From positions 697,690 through 761,334 of the forward strand of contig NW_006920426.1 of the NCBI RefSeq assembly GCF_000344685.1: 63,645 bases of DNA. Reading direction: 5' to 3'. The position numbers were made by a program, and so were the translations under genes. The notes under the pieces are model-generated. The model did no database searches, had not been told where the DNA came from, and saw only the letters and a program-made list of their open reading frames with translations. Positions within the stretch are counted from its first letter, which is position 1. Each line of letters begins with the position of its first letter. Of the stretch, positions 47,701 to 58,540 are shown one piece after another. The DNA comes from Gloeophyllum trabeum ATCC 11539 (taxonomy: Eukaryota > Basidiomycota > Agaricomycetes > Gloeophyllales > Gloeophyllaceae).

Positions 47701-47963
47701 CTTTGAAGCAGTCCATCGTAAATAGGGGTAGAGGTGGATATCACGAGACCACATACCAGCACTCTGGTTGCCAATGACGGCAATGCACGGTAGATCAAGC
47801 TCCGCTTGAGCACTGTGGTGAAATGGCTTGAGGACGAAGAACGTTAGGAGAAGGTGGCACAAACATACCCAATTGCCCGAAGCTGCTTCACCAGCTTTAA
47901 GAGCTCCTTACGTCGAGACGCATACTCGCTACTGGATAGTTCTGATACTGTGTCTTTCCCCAT
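44774..47963 (-). CDS. Mx/dynamin-like GTPase with nucleoporin-like insert (copy 1)
   Basis: Predicted 875 aa from eleven exons (47869-47963, 47757-47812, 47669-47700, 47216-47591, 47056-47160, 46934-47002, 46591-46882, 46159-46539, 45909-46100, 45067-45853, 44774-45016). All phases agree. G1 is GNQSAGKSS, split by an intron. The switch-I region is VPRDAGTCTRCP, G3 is DLPG and G4 is LTKPD. The stalk follows, ending RDKWLAKYKDAR (about residue 584). Residues about 588-738 are a Ser/Pro/Ala-rich disordered insert with SFTF, PFAFKPGAFGAG and acidic Ser runs. The stalk/GED end follows (VIDNVPLMIDHKF). Dynamins oligomerise through the stalk and use GTP to remodel membranes, and Mx proteins block viruses. 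The intron at 47161-47215 has a GC donor. ATG 48044 is an alternative start. Confidence 0.88.
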
Positions 47964-48245
47964 GGCCGTCTCGTCGGTGAGCTCAGACGATGACAGTGGC
48001 AAGTAGGTGCTGGAACGGAAGCAAGTAATGAGGCGCTCGATCATTGCCGGAGTGGCGCGGCAAAGCCACGCGCGTCGGACATATGCTTCCGGCATGCTAG
48101 GCACGTGACCGCGTTACGCCTATGCCACTGTCACTGTGGCTCTTGAACAGGGTAAAGCTTCCAGTAGGGTGTCATCATATTCCCGGCATGAAAATATCAA
48201 TACATCAACGTATAAATTAGGAAAACCATCGTAACATCGTTGCCG

Positions 48246-51200
48246 TCACATAATTTTCCGTAACTCGAGAGCCACATCATGCAATCGCCGTCTGCGGGCT
48301 ACTACCTCCTCTCGAAGAGCGCGCGTTTCGGGATCTTCAGCCAGATAGGCTGCACATTTGAGGGTGGCATCTGCAGTTCCGAGGGCCAATCCGCTTATGA
48401 GGAACAATTGAAGCTCTTTCCCCAGAGCCTGCACAAACATGTAGTCGATTATTAGTGGGACGTTGTCGATCACCCGCTAGCGTGAATATCCAGTTAGGAA
48501 TTCCGTCTTTTAGAAGTCGTAGAGCTCACCCTGTAGGATATACCAAAGTACGCTCTGACCTGAGCCATAACGTTCAATTCCCGAGTATACTGGTCTGAGG
48601 GCTGCAGCCGTCCCAGGTCTTCTTTTGTCAGGCCAGTGATCCCTATTTTTGCTAGTGCCGACAGTGCGTCGTTGTAGTCCTGCTCAGAAGCATCTGACTG
48701 CACAATCGCAGAAGGAATGGTTGCACGCGCTTTCATCTTCAAATTCGGCGCTTTCTTTATCGGACGTCTTGCTGTAAGGGCTTCTACACGCATCTCTTCA
48801 AACGACTTCTCAGGGAAATTGCAGACTCCTGGTTAAACTTGGAGGTCAGCTTGGAAGCTCGCAACACCCATGAGGCATACTCGACTCACCACTCTTTGTG
48901 AATCCCCCGATGAACGGCGATATGTCCACCCTGTGCGGCTGCACTGGAGGAGGCTGCACTAGATGAGGCACCGCGAAGATTCCGGTGTAACTGATCGTTG
49001 ATCCGCCTTTCATGGTCACGGAGCCTGTTGGAGAAGCGAACCCAGGCAGGCCCGGAAACAGTGTCGACCCCGTCGAACTTGGCTTCGCTTGAGGTGCGCC
49101 CGAAGACTGGGCGGAAAACAGGCCCCCGAAGGGCGTGGCTGAGCCAGGCTTGGTTGTATCGGGCGCAGGAGATCCAGCGGGACTCAAAAGGATTGACGGC
49201 CCTGTGCCACTTGGATTGACTTTAGGCGGTGCGGGCGTGCTAAACGCGAAAGGCGATGGCAGATTCGTGTTTGATGGATTAGATGCTGGTGTTCCTGATG
49301 AAGGTGGCACTGCAAAGAACGATGAGCCTATTGGAGTCGGCTTTGTCTGCGGAGCTCCAGATGAGATAGATGCAGATGACCCTATCGAAGGCCACGAAAT
49401 GTTCGGTTTCGCTGGAACAGATACTAACGTTCTAGGTGTAGACGGAGTGGCTAAGCCAGTACCACCGGGTGTAGGATGCAGTGTTCCTGAGGACCCAAAT
49501 AAACCCTTGCTCGGAAGAGAGGGTGAAGGTTTCAGCGTGGCGAATATAGAGTCTGGAGCTTGAGATGCGAACGGACCAGCAGGCTGCGATATGCCTGGAA
49601 GCGTCCCTGAGGAACCTATAGTGGACCGCGCTTGAGAGATAGGTACAGCTGACGGATTCGAAGCGGCAGTCGATGAGCCAGTAGCAGGGGTTGCTGGAGT
49701 ACCCGAATCTCCGAAGACACTCAACTTGGCTGCTGCTTCAACAGAAGATGCCGTCGTGAACGGCAACTCAGTGGTTGACACTTCATCCAAGGTTCGTCTT
49801 AGTGGAGGTTCAGATGACAAACTTAACGGAAAAGGACCTCCATTTGATGAAGAATCTGGCCCGGGGCGAGGCGGGTCCGGAAAGCCGGACTTGGCGGCCA
49901 CAGATAGCGATTCCTGAAGTTCGGGATAGGGATCAAGCAGTGAGACTAGATGACGACCATATTAGTGGGACACACCTTCTGTTCCCTGGCCGCCTTGTAT
50001 TTCGCCAGCCATTTGTCTCTGCAACTTGTGTAGTAGAAAGTATTCTGGGTAAACGGCAAAGTCTCTATCTGGAGAACTACATCCAAGTATTGCATGCACT
50101 TCTCCTCCTGGATAGCAATTAGCTGTGTAACGAGCGACCTATGGGTGCACACGTTAGTTGGGAGGGACGACTGTAGAAAAAGCCAAAGCTACATGATTCG
50201 ATTCTTCAGAGCAGTATACGGCCCAAACTTCTCTTCCACTTGCATAGTGAGACAGTTCAGAGTCGACTCTTTTACGGAACTGAAGCAGGTTTTGGCTAGT
50301 CCTGACCAGGCTCCCTGATACGACTTGATCAGAGTCACTTTGCAAGGGAAAGGGACATCGTCCGGCAGCTCCCGCGTGATCGACCTGTACGAGCAAATTA
50401 TGGGTGCTAAGCTCACGATATCCGTGTTAAGCTTCTCTTACCTTTCAATGTGTCTACGCATGTCCTCGAGGAAGAAAGGCCTTGTCGTATATCCAGATTC
50501 GTTGAACGACTCCTCTTCTTCACCTTCAAGATAATTTTAGAAGCCAGGCTTGTTGTCTTCGGAAGACAGGTAAGGGAGAAAGTTCGGGGTCGTCCCTTTA
50601 ATACCCTGCTTGAACGTAGCAAACGCGCCTCGGGTAGCCTGTACTAACGTCGCAGCATCAACTCCACCCTCCACATACTTCTGAAAATCAGCACCGCAGG
50701 ACGTAACAAGCGTAAGCACATGAGACGCGGGCTCGATCTCCACAGGCTTCGGCATATTGTATAACTGATCTTCGCATTGGCGAAGCAACCTTGTCGTCTC
50801 AGACTCAAGCACGGGTAATCTATGCACAAGCGTCAGGACATCGCACACGGTGGTATCGGATGTCGCACGTACGTATCATCGATGATCTGGGTCAGCAATT
50901 TGCTCAGAGTAGTTACAAGATTTGTGGTGCCGAATCTATGGGGCCAGCACGAAGACCAAGGTTGCGTGTTGGCGAAGAATTCGACCTCAAGAGCCCGAGC
51001 CTCAGCAGATGATATACCAGCCGCTCGCTGGGCGTCGTCGGGCTGGCGTGTACAGTAGTAGCCATGTAGCAAAGGGTGCTTGCGGCCTTCCATCACGTCT
51101 ACCCAGTTCTCGCAAGCCTTCGTGGAGCCAGCACTTAGCATGTCCGGCTTGGTCAGTACACCTAGTGAAGTATATCAGCCGGAGGCAGGAAAATAGAAGA

Positions 51201-52255
51201 AGATACTTACCGATGGTCCTTCTACCGGCGGGATCTTGCTGGAGGGCCAGTCGAAGGGCCTTTTGGTTTTCGATGTCATCTGTGGGTAGTCAGAGTGCCG
51301 CAATTGCATCCAGTTGCGAGCAATGGAAATACCTGTCATGGGCAGCGCGACTAAGATCAAGGAATTGCCTTGAATGTGGGACATAATCAGGTCTTCAACA
51401 AGCTTAACGACGGCGGGCTCCGCATTTTGTATTATACCTTCATATCTCGTCAGATGTGCCGATAATCTATGGAGGACGCCCTACCCGGAAGATCGATGAA
51501 AAAAAGATCAGTCAACTCGGGTCCTACAAGATCCAGGCAGACCACGTTGCGAGAGAATTGCAAAGGCGTGCTGTTCCCAAGCGAGGTGCCCGACCTCAGT
51601 TCTTCTGTAGATTTTGTCAGTATTGTGCCAAGAGGTACGTTCGGATTGAGGACAGCCGCCTGGGCACGGCGAAGGGCTGTCTCAACTTGCTCCTTATCCT
51701 TGATAGGAGGCCCTAGTGGTATTTCGCGCACATCGTGTCTACGTATCCCAGCCTCGTCGAATTCCCACCGTATGGAGACCTGACACGACCAAGGACCATC
51801 CGATGAAGAGAGACGGCATTCCATCGGACACCGCGTGCAAGTGCCTGCATCCCGAGGGACATTAATCTGCGCTGAAGAGTTAGTATTCCCGGGTACGCCG
51901 CACAGGTGGCACAGCAAAGAGAGACGCACACCGGATATCGCTTCGACGACGCTAGATTTCCCTGAACGGAGTCGACCAATTAAATGTCAAAAATGGTATT
52001 GAACGGCTGTAATTACCGGCACTTTGATTCCCAATGACAGCAATGCGAGGGAGATCTAAATCGGCCTGAGCCCTGATGAAGTAATTTTCAGTCTCAGGGT
52101 CAACGCGACATGCACGCTAGCTACATCACTGACCCCACAGCCCGCAATTGCTTCACCAAAGAGAGAAGCTCCTTGCGACGCAGAGCATAGGCGCTTGAAC
52201 TTGAAGATAGTTCGAGCGAATTGGGAAGAGAATAGGAGTTCACACGAGCGGTCAT
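48246..52255 (-). pseudogene. Mx/dynamin-like GTPase with large nucleoporin-like insert and in-frame stop (copy 2)
   Basis: Thirteen exons join in phase from ATG 52255 to TGA 48246 (1,114 codons). Exons 2, 3, 5, 6 and 9 are identical in length to those of copy 1. G1 GNQSAGKSS, DLPG and LTKPD are intact. One TAA (complement 50537-50539, codon 446) interrupts the stalk where copy 1 has Glu (FENY against F-stop-NY). All downstream splice sites and the GED remain intact, so the mutation is recent, strain-specific or a sequence error. The insert is encoded by its own exon (48890-49913, about 341 aa). It is Ser/Pro/Gly/Thr-rich with KGLFGSSG, PFGGLFSAQ, SVFGDSG and PFAFST. It lies head-to-tail upstream of copy 1. 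If the stop is real, a 445-aa G-domain fragment would result. Confidence 0.8.
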
Positions 52256-53420
52256 CCCAGACTGCTAAGGAAGAAAGGTGAGCGGAAATCTCAAGTGCCA
52301 CCGGTAGACTCACCGTCAATCAGTACCTTTGTCCTCGGCGCCTCGCCGTATCAGTGCGTATGCGTGGCTACGCCACAAAGGAATGTGACCCACGGTGCAC
52401 GTGTTCGTGACAGGATGAACCGTCCTTAGTCGCGTCGGGACTGTAGCAGTGCTCGCAATTGAATTGATCACCCCGTCGTGCTTCCGATGATTGCTCAAGT
52501 TCGTTTCGTCAATCAGTCTCTAACGTTTTTTATTGGCTTAAAATATACTGGACTAATACGATACCTGACACCTGACTCTGTTGCGAAAGATTTTGTGCCC
52601 GTTCAACCTCGAAATCTGAAATGGCTTATCGTCGTGCGTCGGGGTCGATCTGGTCTATGCTTGGTATAGATTTGAGCCATGCTCATTGCTCACCCTGAAG
52701 CCTATGTTTCATGCTCTCCTTAATTGCAAAACATCCATTCCGCCAATATCTTTGTCTGAGTGTCTTGTCGCAAGCTCTTTTCTGAACGCCTGCTGTCGGC
52801 GAATACTTCGCATGGATATCGGACATCGGTGAACTTACCGGGGTTAGATCCGGATGTCGTATATTCCCCAGTCCTCAAAATAGCGGCTTCTTAGAAGTAT
52901 GCAAACAGGAATATACTGCACCACTTGAGCCATCTTGGAAGAGCACCCAACAAGCGGAAATTGAATAGCACGCTCCTCTATAAGCACTTTTCGCAGGAGT
53001 GAACAATCGTTTATCCAAATACTCCGCCCACCGAGAATCCTCCGGAGTCGAACCACCGACATGCGCAAGCTTTTTTTTTGCGTCCTCGAAATACAGCTAA
53101 TATTCCTGTATCCCATTGTATACCGCCCCATATTCGATTGTACACCATCGCGATATTCCGCGGCAACTTTTACCTGCCGCTCATCATCCGCGTTTTGCTG
53201 CGTTCCTGCAAGGAGCAAGTGCCGCCCGAATGGGTTGCCTGGAGGTTCCGTCCACGCAATGAGTAGGAGCCCTTGCCGCTGTTCGTGGCACTATAATGAT
53301 TGTATAAGAGGGGAGCTATGCATGTCGAAAAAGCTCTGTAATGACTATAATACAGTGATGCTATCTGGTATACCCGCTGAGACGAATTGAAAGCCCTACG
53401 TCCGTAAACCGTACCTATGG
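52256..53420. other. Spacer upstream of GTPase copy 2
   Basis: About 1.2 kb. A GTGAGT..CTTAG pair (about 52313 to 52264) suggests a 5'-UTR intron of GTPase copy 2. Further out only short ORFs are seen. Confidence 0.45.
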
Positions 53421-54553
53421 TCATGCTGACCGCGACCGACCAAGCTCGGGGATGTTAGACGATCCCTCAAAAGATGATGTCCGAGAATGATTTTGCCCAC
53501 AGACCTTGGGATATGACGCGTTCTCGACGAGGGTGGAATCCGTGACCTCTCGCGTATGCGAGTACCCAGCCTCCAAGTCCGCATTCCCGCTCACGACTCC
53601 CTCAGCCTCGTCCTTGCACTCTTCAGCCTCGATTCCCTTCTTTTGCGCCTCCTTGACCTCCTTCCGTAGCTTCATCGAAATCTGGATACATATCCGCCCT
53701 CCATGGACTTGGGCCGCCAGGAAACACACGTGCAGGATAGGGCCGACGGCCTTGTAGAGGATGGGGAGGTGTTTCCAGATACGATTGTAGAAGTAGATGA
53801 TGGCGACTTGTTCCGACAGCGTACCGGTGAAGATACCCAGACCGACGATGAGGAACAGTCGACACAGGAAACGGGGTTTGTGGCGGTAAATTCGGTAGAG
53901 CATGACGGCCAGATGGGGGAACATCTCGAACATCATTTCGAACGTGCCTGATACGGGAGCAGCTTCAGCCGAGCCAGCATTGGGATAGGGAAAGGACAAG
54001 ACGTACCGTAGATTAGGATCAGCTTAAACTCAATCAACGGCAAGTACCCCTCCTGCCCATGATCGACAATAATGACAATACCGAGGATATTAATGAGTAT
54101 GGCCGCGATGTGGTGGATAGCCGACACGACGGAGATGTTGGTACGGTAGATGATTTCGAATAAATATATTGTAGGAACGGTAAGGTAGCAGTACGCTGTA
54201 TTACGAGTTAATGAGCTATCCCGAGGCTGAGTAAGTGACATCTCACCGAGAATGTCCCCGTTCGTGACTTTGTGCTTGACATGATCTGAGTGTATCGGCT
54301 CGTCCAAAGGCGTTTGGACAAAAAACGTCTCGAGAATGGAGTACGCGCCGATACAGCAAGTGACCTTTAGGCCAAACGACACAGCGTGATTCGTAAGAGA
54401 CCGTCGAGCACCGACATCCATCTCCGTGTACGTCTTCCCAAACACCCGTGGCATGAAGTGGGGCTCGAGGAACAGGCGAGTGACGAGGAACACGATGCAT
54501 AGTTCCAGGGCCACGACGGGCAGGGAGTAGTCGAGGAGGAAGGATATCGACAT
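53421..54553 (-). CDS. TLC-like multi-pass membrane protein
   Basis: Predicted 340 aa from exons 54247-54553, 54007-54195 and 53421-53947, with introns of 51 and 59 nt. Six or more hydrophobic helices are visible. The central TIYLFEIIYRTN followed by SAIHHIAAIL resembles the Tyr..Glu..Tyr and His-His core of TRAM-LAG1-CLN8 (TLC) proteins. These include ceramide synthases and lipid-sensing relatives. The C-terminal 80 residues are charged and cytoplasmic. Without the full Lag1 motif a ceramide-synthase role is not claimed. A small upstream exon (about 54603-54630, VTPRLYIFM) spliced in phase to TLLAMSISFLLDY is plausible, so the true start may lie further 5'. Confidence 0.65.
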
Positions 54554-56098
54554 GGCGAGGAGGGTCTAGGACATACCCAGGCAAAGCAGCGATGAATGCT
54601 AACCCAGTCGTACCATGAAAATATATAGACGCGGGGTGACCTGCGTTCCGCCAGAGCATGGGAAGCCAGATGGGATAAGCTGATGAGAAGGAGACCATCT
54701 GTCGATGCTTCCTGTACCGTAACACCATCGATCCTGAGACTTTACCCAAGTGTATCCGGGTGCAAACTACGGGCGGTAAGGTTGGCACGCGTTAGAGCAA
54801 AAATACGACAATACCGTAGCCATGGAAGAGGAACGGTTTCGCCGACAGCATCATCTTACACAGCGCGCGTATGGGCGGGGTTTCACCGCCTGCTAAATCA
54901 GTGTCCGGGAGAGTGTCTGTGCGCGCATGGGGACATCGGAGACGGACGCCACGCACAGTGGAATTTCCAGTATGTTGAGTTATCTCGAGCTGCGAATGGC
55001 GGCGGTCGTGAGATGACTGAACATTGCACAGCTTTCGAGGAAGTGGTGGAGGTTAGCCGGTCAGAGACCTTCGAGGAAGCCTGGGTTGATCTCACGAACA
55101 TAGGGATATTTTCGGTAGCAGCACATACATATAGTTCGGACTCCGTCTTCCAATAGAAAATCGTCGGAGGCCTCGAGAGGTCCATCGATCGACGAAACCA
55201 TCTTGGAACCACCACTCATCCGAAATTAGGAACGCACCGACAAAGTACGGAAGCTATATCCACAAATAGCTCGGTGTGAAAATAGCGCATCGTAGCACTG
55301 GCAGTAATGGCGTGAATGGAGATGGTATCGTGGAACCTGCCTGATGTAAGTACGACAGGACGACCCGGGTAGCGCGGGTATATGAGTCCATATTCACTCT
55401 GACTATATAATTCGAAAAAGGCTCACCTCCACCGCGTGTAAAAGGGCATGCTCTACGGGTGGAAAGCGTTATGCTCCCTTAGGCTTGTGTAAATTTGCAG
55501 GCCACGATTTCTGGAATGCTAAGCGTTATGCTTCTAACGTCAAAGCATGGCGCTCACGAGTCAAGGCGTCCAGCGGGGTGAGATCATTGGCGGCTATCCG
55601 CCGGAACGGGCCCTCTGAACTTGTGCTCATACCAGCGCATCAGTGAGAGATGCCCAACTAAGTTGATCCTATGAACCTTGACAACCGTACGAGCAGAGTC
55701 CGAATCGTCCATCACGCACACTGCCAGGCAAATACTCGTAGAAACGATGAAGACCACCCTCCGGAAACAATTCGCACCAGGACTTGGCAGATCGGAATGA
55801 CTCTCATAGTCGACAGCATGTCGAAGGTGTGGGACTCGAGGCCTGCATGAGGCGCTCGAGGCTGTGGCGTACAAGCTTTCCCAGGCTTCTCTTGCCCACT
55901 TGTGTCTATGCCTGGCGGTCGACATCGACATCGACAGAGAACGTGCAGCTACGCAAAGCATCACAGACGCAGAGGAATATATTTCAGGAGAAATCAAGTC
56001 ATAGACACCGAAAACGAACGACACGATAAGTCGCAATTAATCCAAGACTCGCTAACGTAGCGAAGGACCCGAGCACCGATCGACAGTCATGCACTCCT
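54554..56098. other. Spacer, possible 5' exons of the TLC-like gene
   Basis: About 1.5 kb. Up to about 54790 it may hold 5' exons of the TLC-like gene. Beyond that there are ORFs up to 157 codons without domains. Nothing else is supportable. Confidence 0.4.
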
Positions 56099-56974
56099 TC
56101 AATATGTTCCTCGTCTCCTCTCCAGTACGTCCCGCTCGTACCCACCACGCTCGGCTATAGCTGTGAGCTGACGCCGTAGGACTGGTCTGACGGGCTTCGG
56201 CGCCATCAAGGGTACGATCACCGGGTCGCCTCCATTCGAGTGACCCGAGTTCGGAGACATAGGCATGCCTCCTGTGCCTGCCTGGTACGTCTTCTCTCTC
56301 TGGCAGGTCGGACCGGGAGATAACAAATCTCGTCTATTGGCTCGGGAGTATGGGATAGGCCGTGGGCCACTGGGCTGTTTGCTCGGCCTCACGAAACGCT
56401 TGGGGTGAGTAGGTTCTCTTATAGTGGCTGGCAGGGTGAAGACACCCAGTTCGTCGCACTCTTTATGTGGAGCGTCGTCTCTCGTCTCGTGAGCAACGTG
56501 CCGCTTCCAACTACGAATCGACTCCGACGCAGCGTACCCGCGCGTGCCTCGAGAAGACGAGTCTGAGAACGTTACGAGAGGCAAGTCCTCCTTCTCGTCG
56601 TCCGCGTAGCAGGAAAGGGTAGGACTTGGTGTGCGCGTAGAGGTCGCGACTCTTTGTGGCACGAGGGACGGGCGCGGCGGAGTGGAGGAGACGCTAACGC
56701 GCTTGGCTGGCTTTTGTGGCTCCGTGACGCGTCGCACGGGCGCGGACGAGATGCAGGGGCGTTTCGGCTGTGCCGGTAAAGATAAAGGAGGGAGCTGTAC
56801 AAAGAGAGTGTGTTGGGAGGTTCTAGTGGTAAGGAGGGAGTCCAGCTCCTCGCAGACGGGCGAGCAGTATTTCGAGAACGCGCTTGCCACAATGTCCAGT
56901 TTAATGCCACAATGGCAGCTCGCGCCTGGTGTGTCCGGAATTATCACGGTGGGCGAGGGAGAGGCGCCAGACAT
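56099..56974 (-). CDS. Disordered 291-aa protein with N-terminal Cys motif
   Basis: A single open frame from ATG 56974 (MSGASPSPTVIIPDTPG) to TGA. Residues about 18-45 hold CHCGIKLDIVASAFSKYCSP plus VCE. This spaced-Cys arrangement resembles a small FCS-like or degenerate zinc finger. The rest is Ser/Pro/Arg-rich and disordered, with repeated PKRP, PRPSL and RPVLRRQL segments. No enzyme motif is visible. An upstream in-frame ATG (57025) would add 17 residues. Divergent from the NAT10/Kre33 gene. Function unknown. Confidence 0.6.
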   Translation of the reverse strand: MSGASPSPTVIIPDTPGASCHCGIKLDIVASAFSKYCSPVCEELDSLLTTRTSQHTLFVQLPPLSLPAQPKRPCISSAPVRRVTEPQKPAKRVSVSSTPPRPSLVPQRVATSTRTPSPTLSCYADDEKEDLPLVTFSDSSSRGTRGYAASESIRSWKRHVAHETRDDAPHKECDELGVFTLPATIREPTHPKRFVRPSKQPSGPRPIPYSRANRRDLLSPGPTCQREKTYQAGTGGMPMSPNSGHSNGGDPVIVPLMAPKPVRPVLRRQLTAIAERGGYERDVLERRRGTY

Positions 56975-58540
56975 CGCTGATTGTGTATGCAGAAGTAGAA
57001 TGGGCCTTGTGACGGAGCAGCGCAACTCGTAGCAACTTTGGGTCTGGATGCGGATGTGGCGGAGACAAAGAAGAACTTCCCCGCCTTTGTACGTCGGACC
57101 CTTTCAATGTTCGTTGATCCGGGCCACAGAAGCTTATCAACAAACGAAGCCTGGACGCGAAGAAACAGTACAAGCGTTGTCTGCCACAAAGAAGACATCA
57201 AGAATTCGAACCAATCAGCGGTGGCACATTAGCCAGGAACAAAGATGTGACCGAAAGTGGCTGCTTCTTTGTAGCATTGCCTAATGAGAATAGATTCTGT
57301 CGTTTTCTGTGATAATCAGTACTAATATATGACTTGTCGTTCACTTTAGCGTTCGAGAAGCTTTTAGTTATTGACCTTTGCTTCGTCTATCCGGAGTGAT
57401 GCCTGGAATTCCCGCTGCCTAGCACAGTACGCTGTAGTCACATGAGTCGGCTCTAGCCAAGCCTTGCCAAAGCCATCGCAAAAGTAAATTGACGTCCTGA
57501 GTATATCATTGCACCGAGGCATGGCACGCAGTGTGCGCGCAGCAAACGAGAGGAGTCCAGCTACTAGTAGCGCAGATGGCCCCGCGTCATCGCAATGGAC
57601 TCCTGACGCAGATCAGGAGAACAGGACACCAATAGAGCGTAGCGCTATATGAACAAGATCACGGAGAGCAGAGAGCCAGTACAAGCCTAGCTGGAGAACA
57701 GTCGCTCGGTGGAGTGAGAGAACCTGTGTGATGAAGCGACGTAGACATAGAGACTCTGCATAAATGTGTGGTCTCGAGACATGTGAAGCTTCTCGGGCCT
57801 TTGAGCATGCTCCATTTCGCGGCTACCCTCCGTCCTCAACGGGGGCAAAAGCAAAAAGGAGTATCACCCAAAGCCGGCGCTGATGTCCACGTCTTCACGT
57901 CGTAGCAAACAGCCGCAGATCATAGGAATTGAATGTTGAACAGTTGAACCGCCTCGTTCCCGACGTACACTTCGGGAGTTGCAGTATTTAGGGCCGGGGA
58001 GAAGATTGTACGAAAGGTAATTTCCAGCCAATTAGAGCCCGCGGAATTCCCTTTCGTAAAAACTGTTGCCCGCCCCTAAAGACTGCAACCACCGCAGTGG
58101 TATACACCAATAGTCCTGATTTATGTTGACTGCTCGCAGTACTCGGGCTACGATGCTTTAAGTAACGTGCGCTGACGGTATTCCGGGTGGCTGAGCCATA
58201 CGACCCAGTTTGAATGAAGTTCGTCGAGCGATTGTCCACAGCGAGACCGTCTATCGAAGAGACAATAAAACAGGCTGTGATGGACGCACGAGTCGACGAG
58301 CTCGGACAGTACGCGGAGAACGTGGGAATAACATATGATCGAGGACGCCGCGTGACACGTTTGCCGCCGGCTGCAGAATTTTGGCGTGAAGTCCGAGATG
58401 CTCAAGCTTCAGCGGCACTCTCTAGTGCTCCTGGACACCTAACCCTTCTCTGCTCATCGCCCTTAAGAAGCTTTTGGCCGTGTACTTGAGCCTCGTTTCT
58501 GCTTTTCTGAATTTGCTTAGGCCGCGAGAATCGGAGCAGG
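56975..58540. other. Divergent intergenic region
   Basis: About 1.6 kb upstream of the NAT10/Kre33 gene. A 91-codon ORF at 58214-58489 (MKFVERLSTARPSIEE..) has a coding-like first half but no splice or homology support. Otherwise nothing is seen. Confidence 0.4.

Noticed and set aside
58214..58489. 91-codon ORF upstream of NAT10/Kre33
   Set aside because: The first half looks coding-like, but there is no homolog in the window and no intron. It would sit in the promoter and 5' flank of the acetyltransferase.
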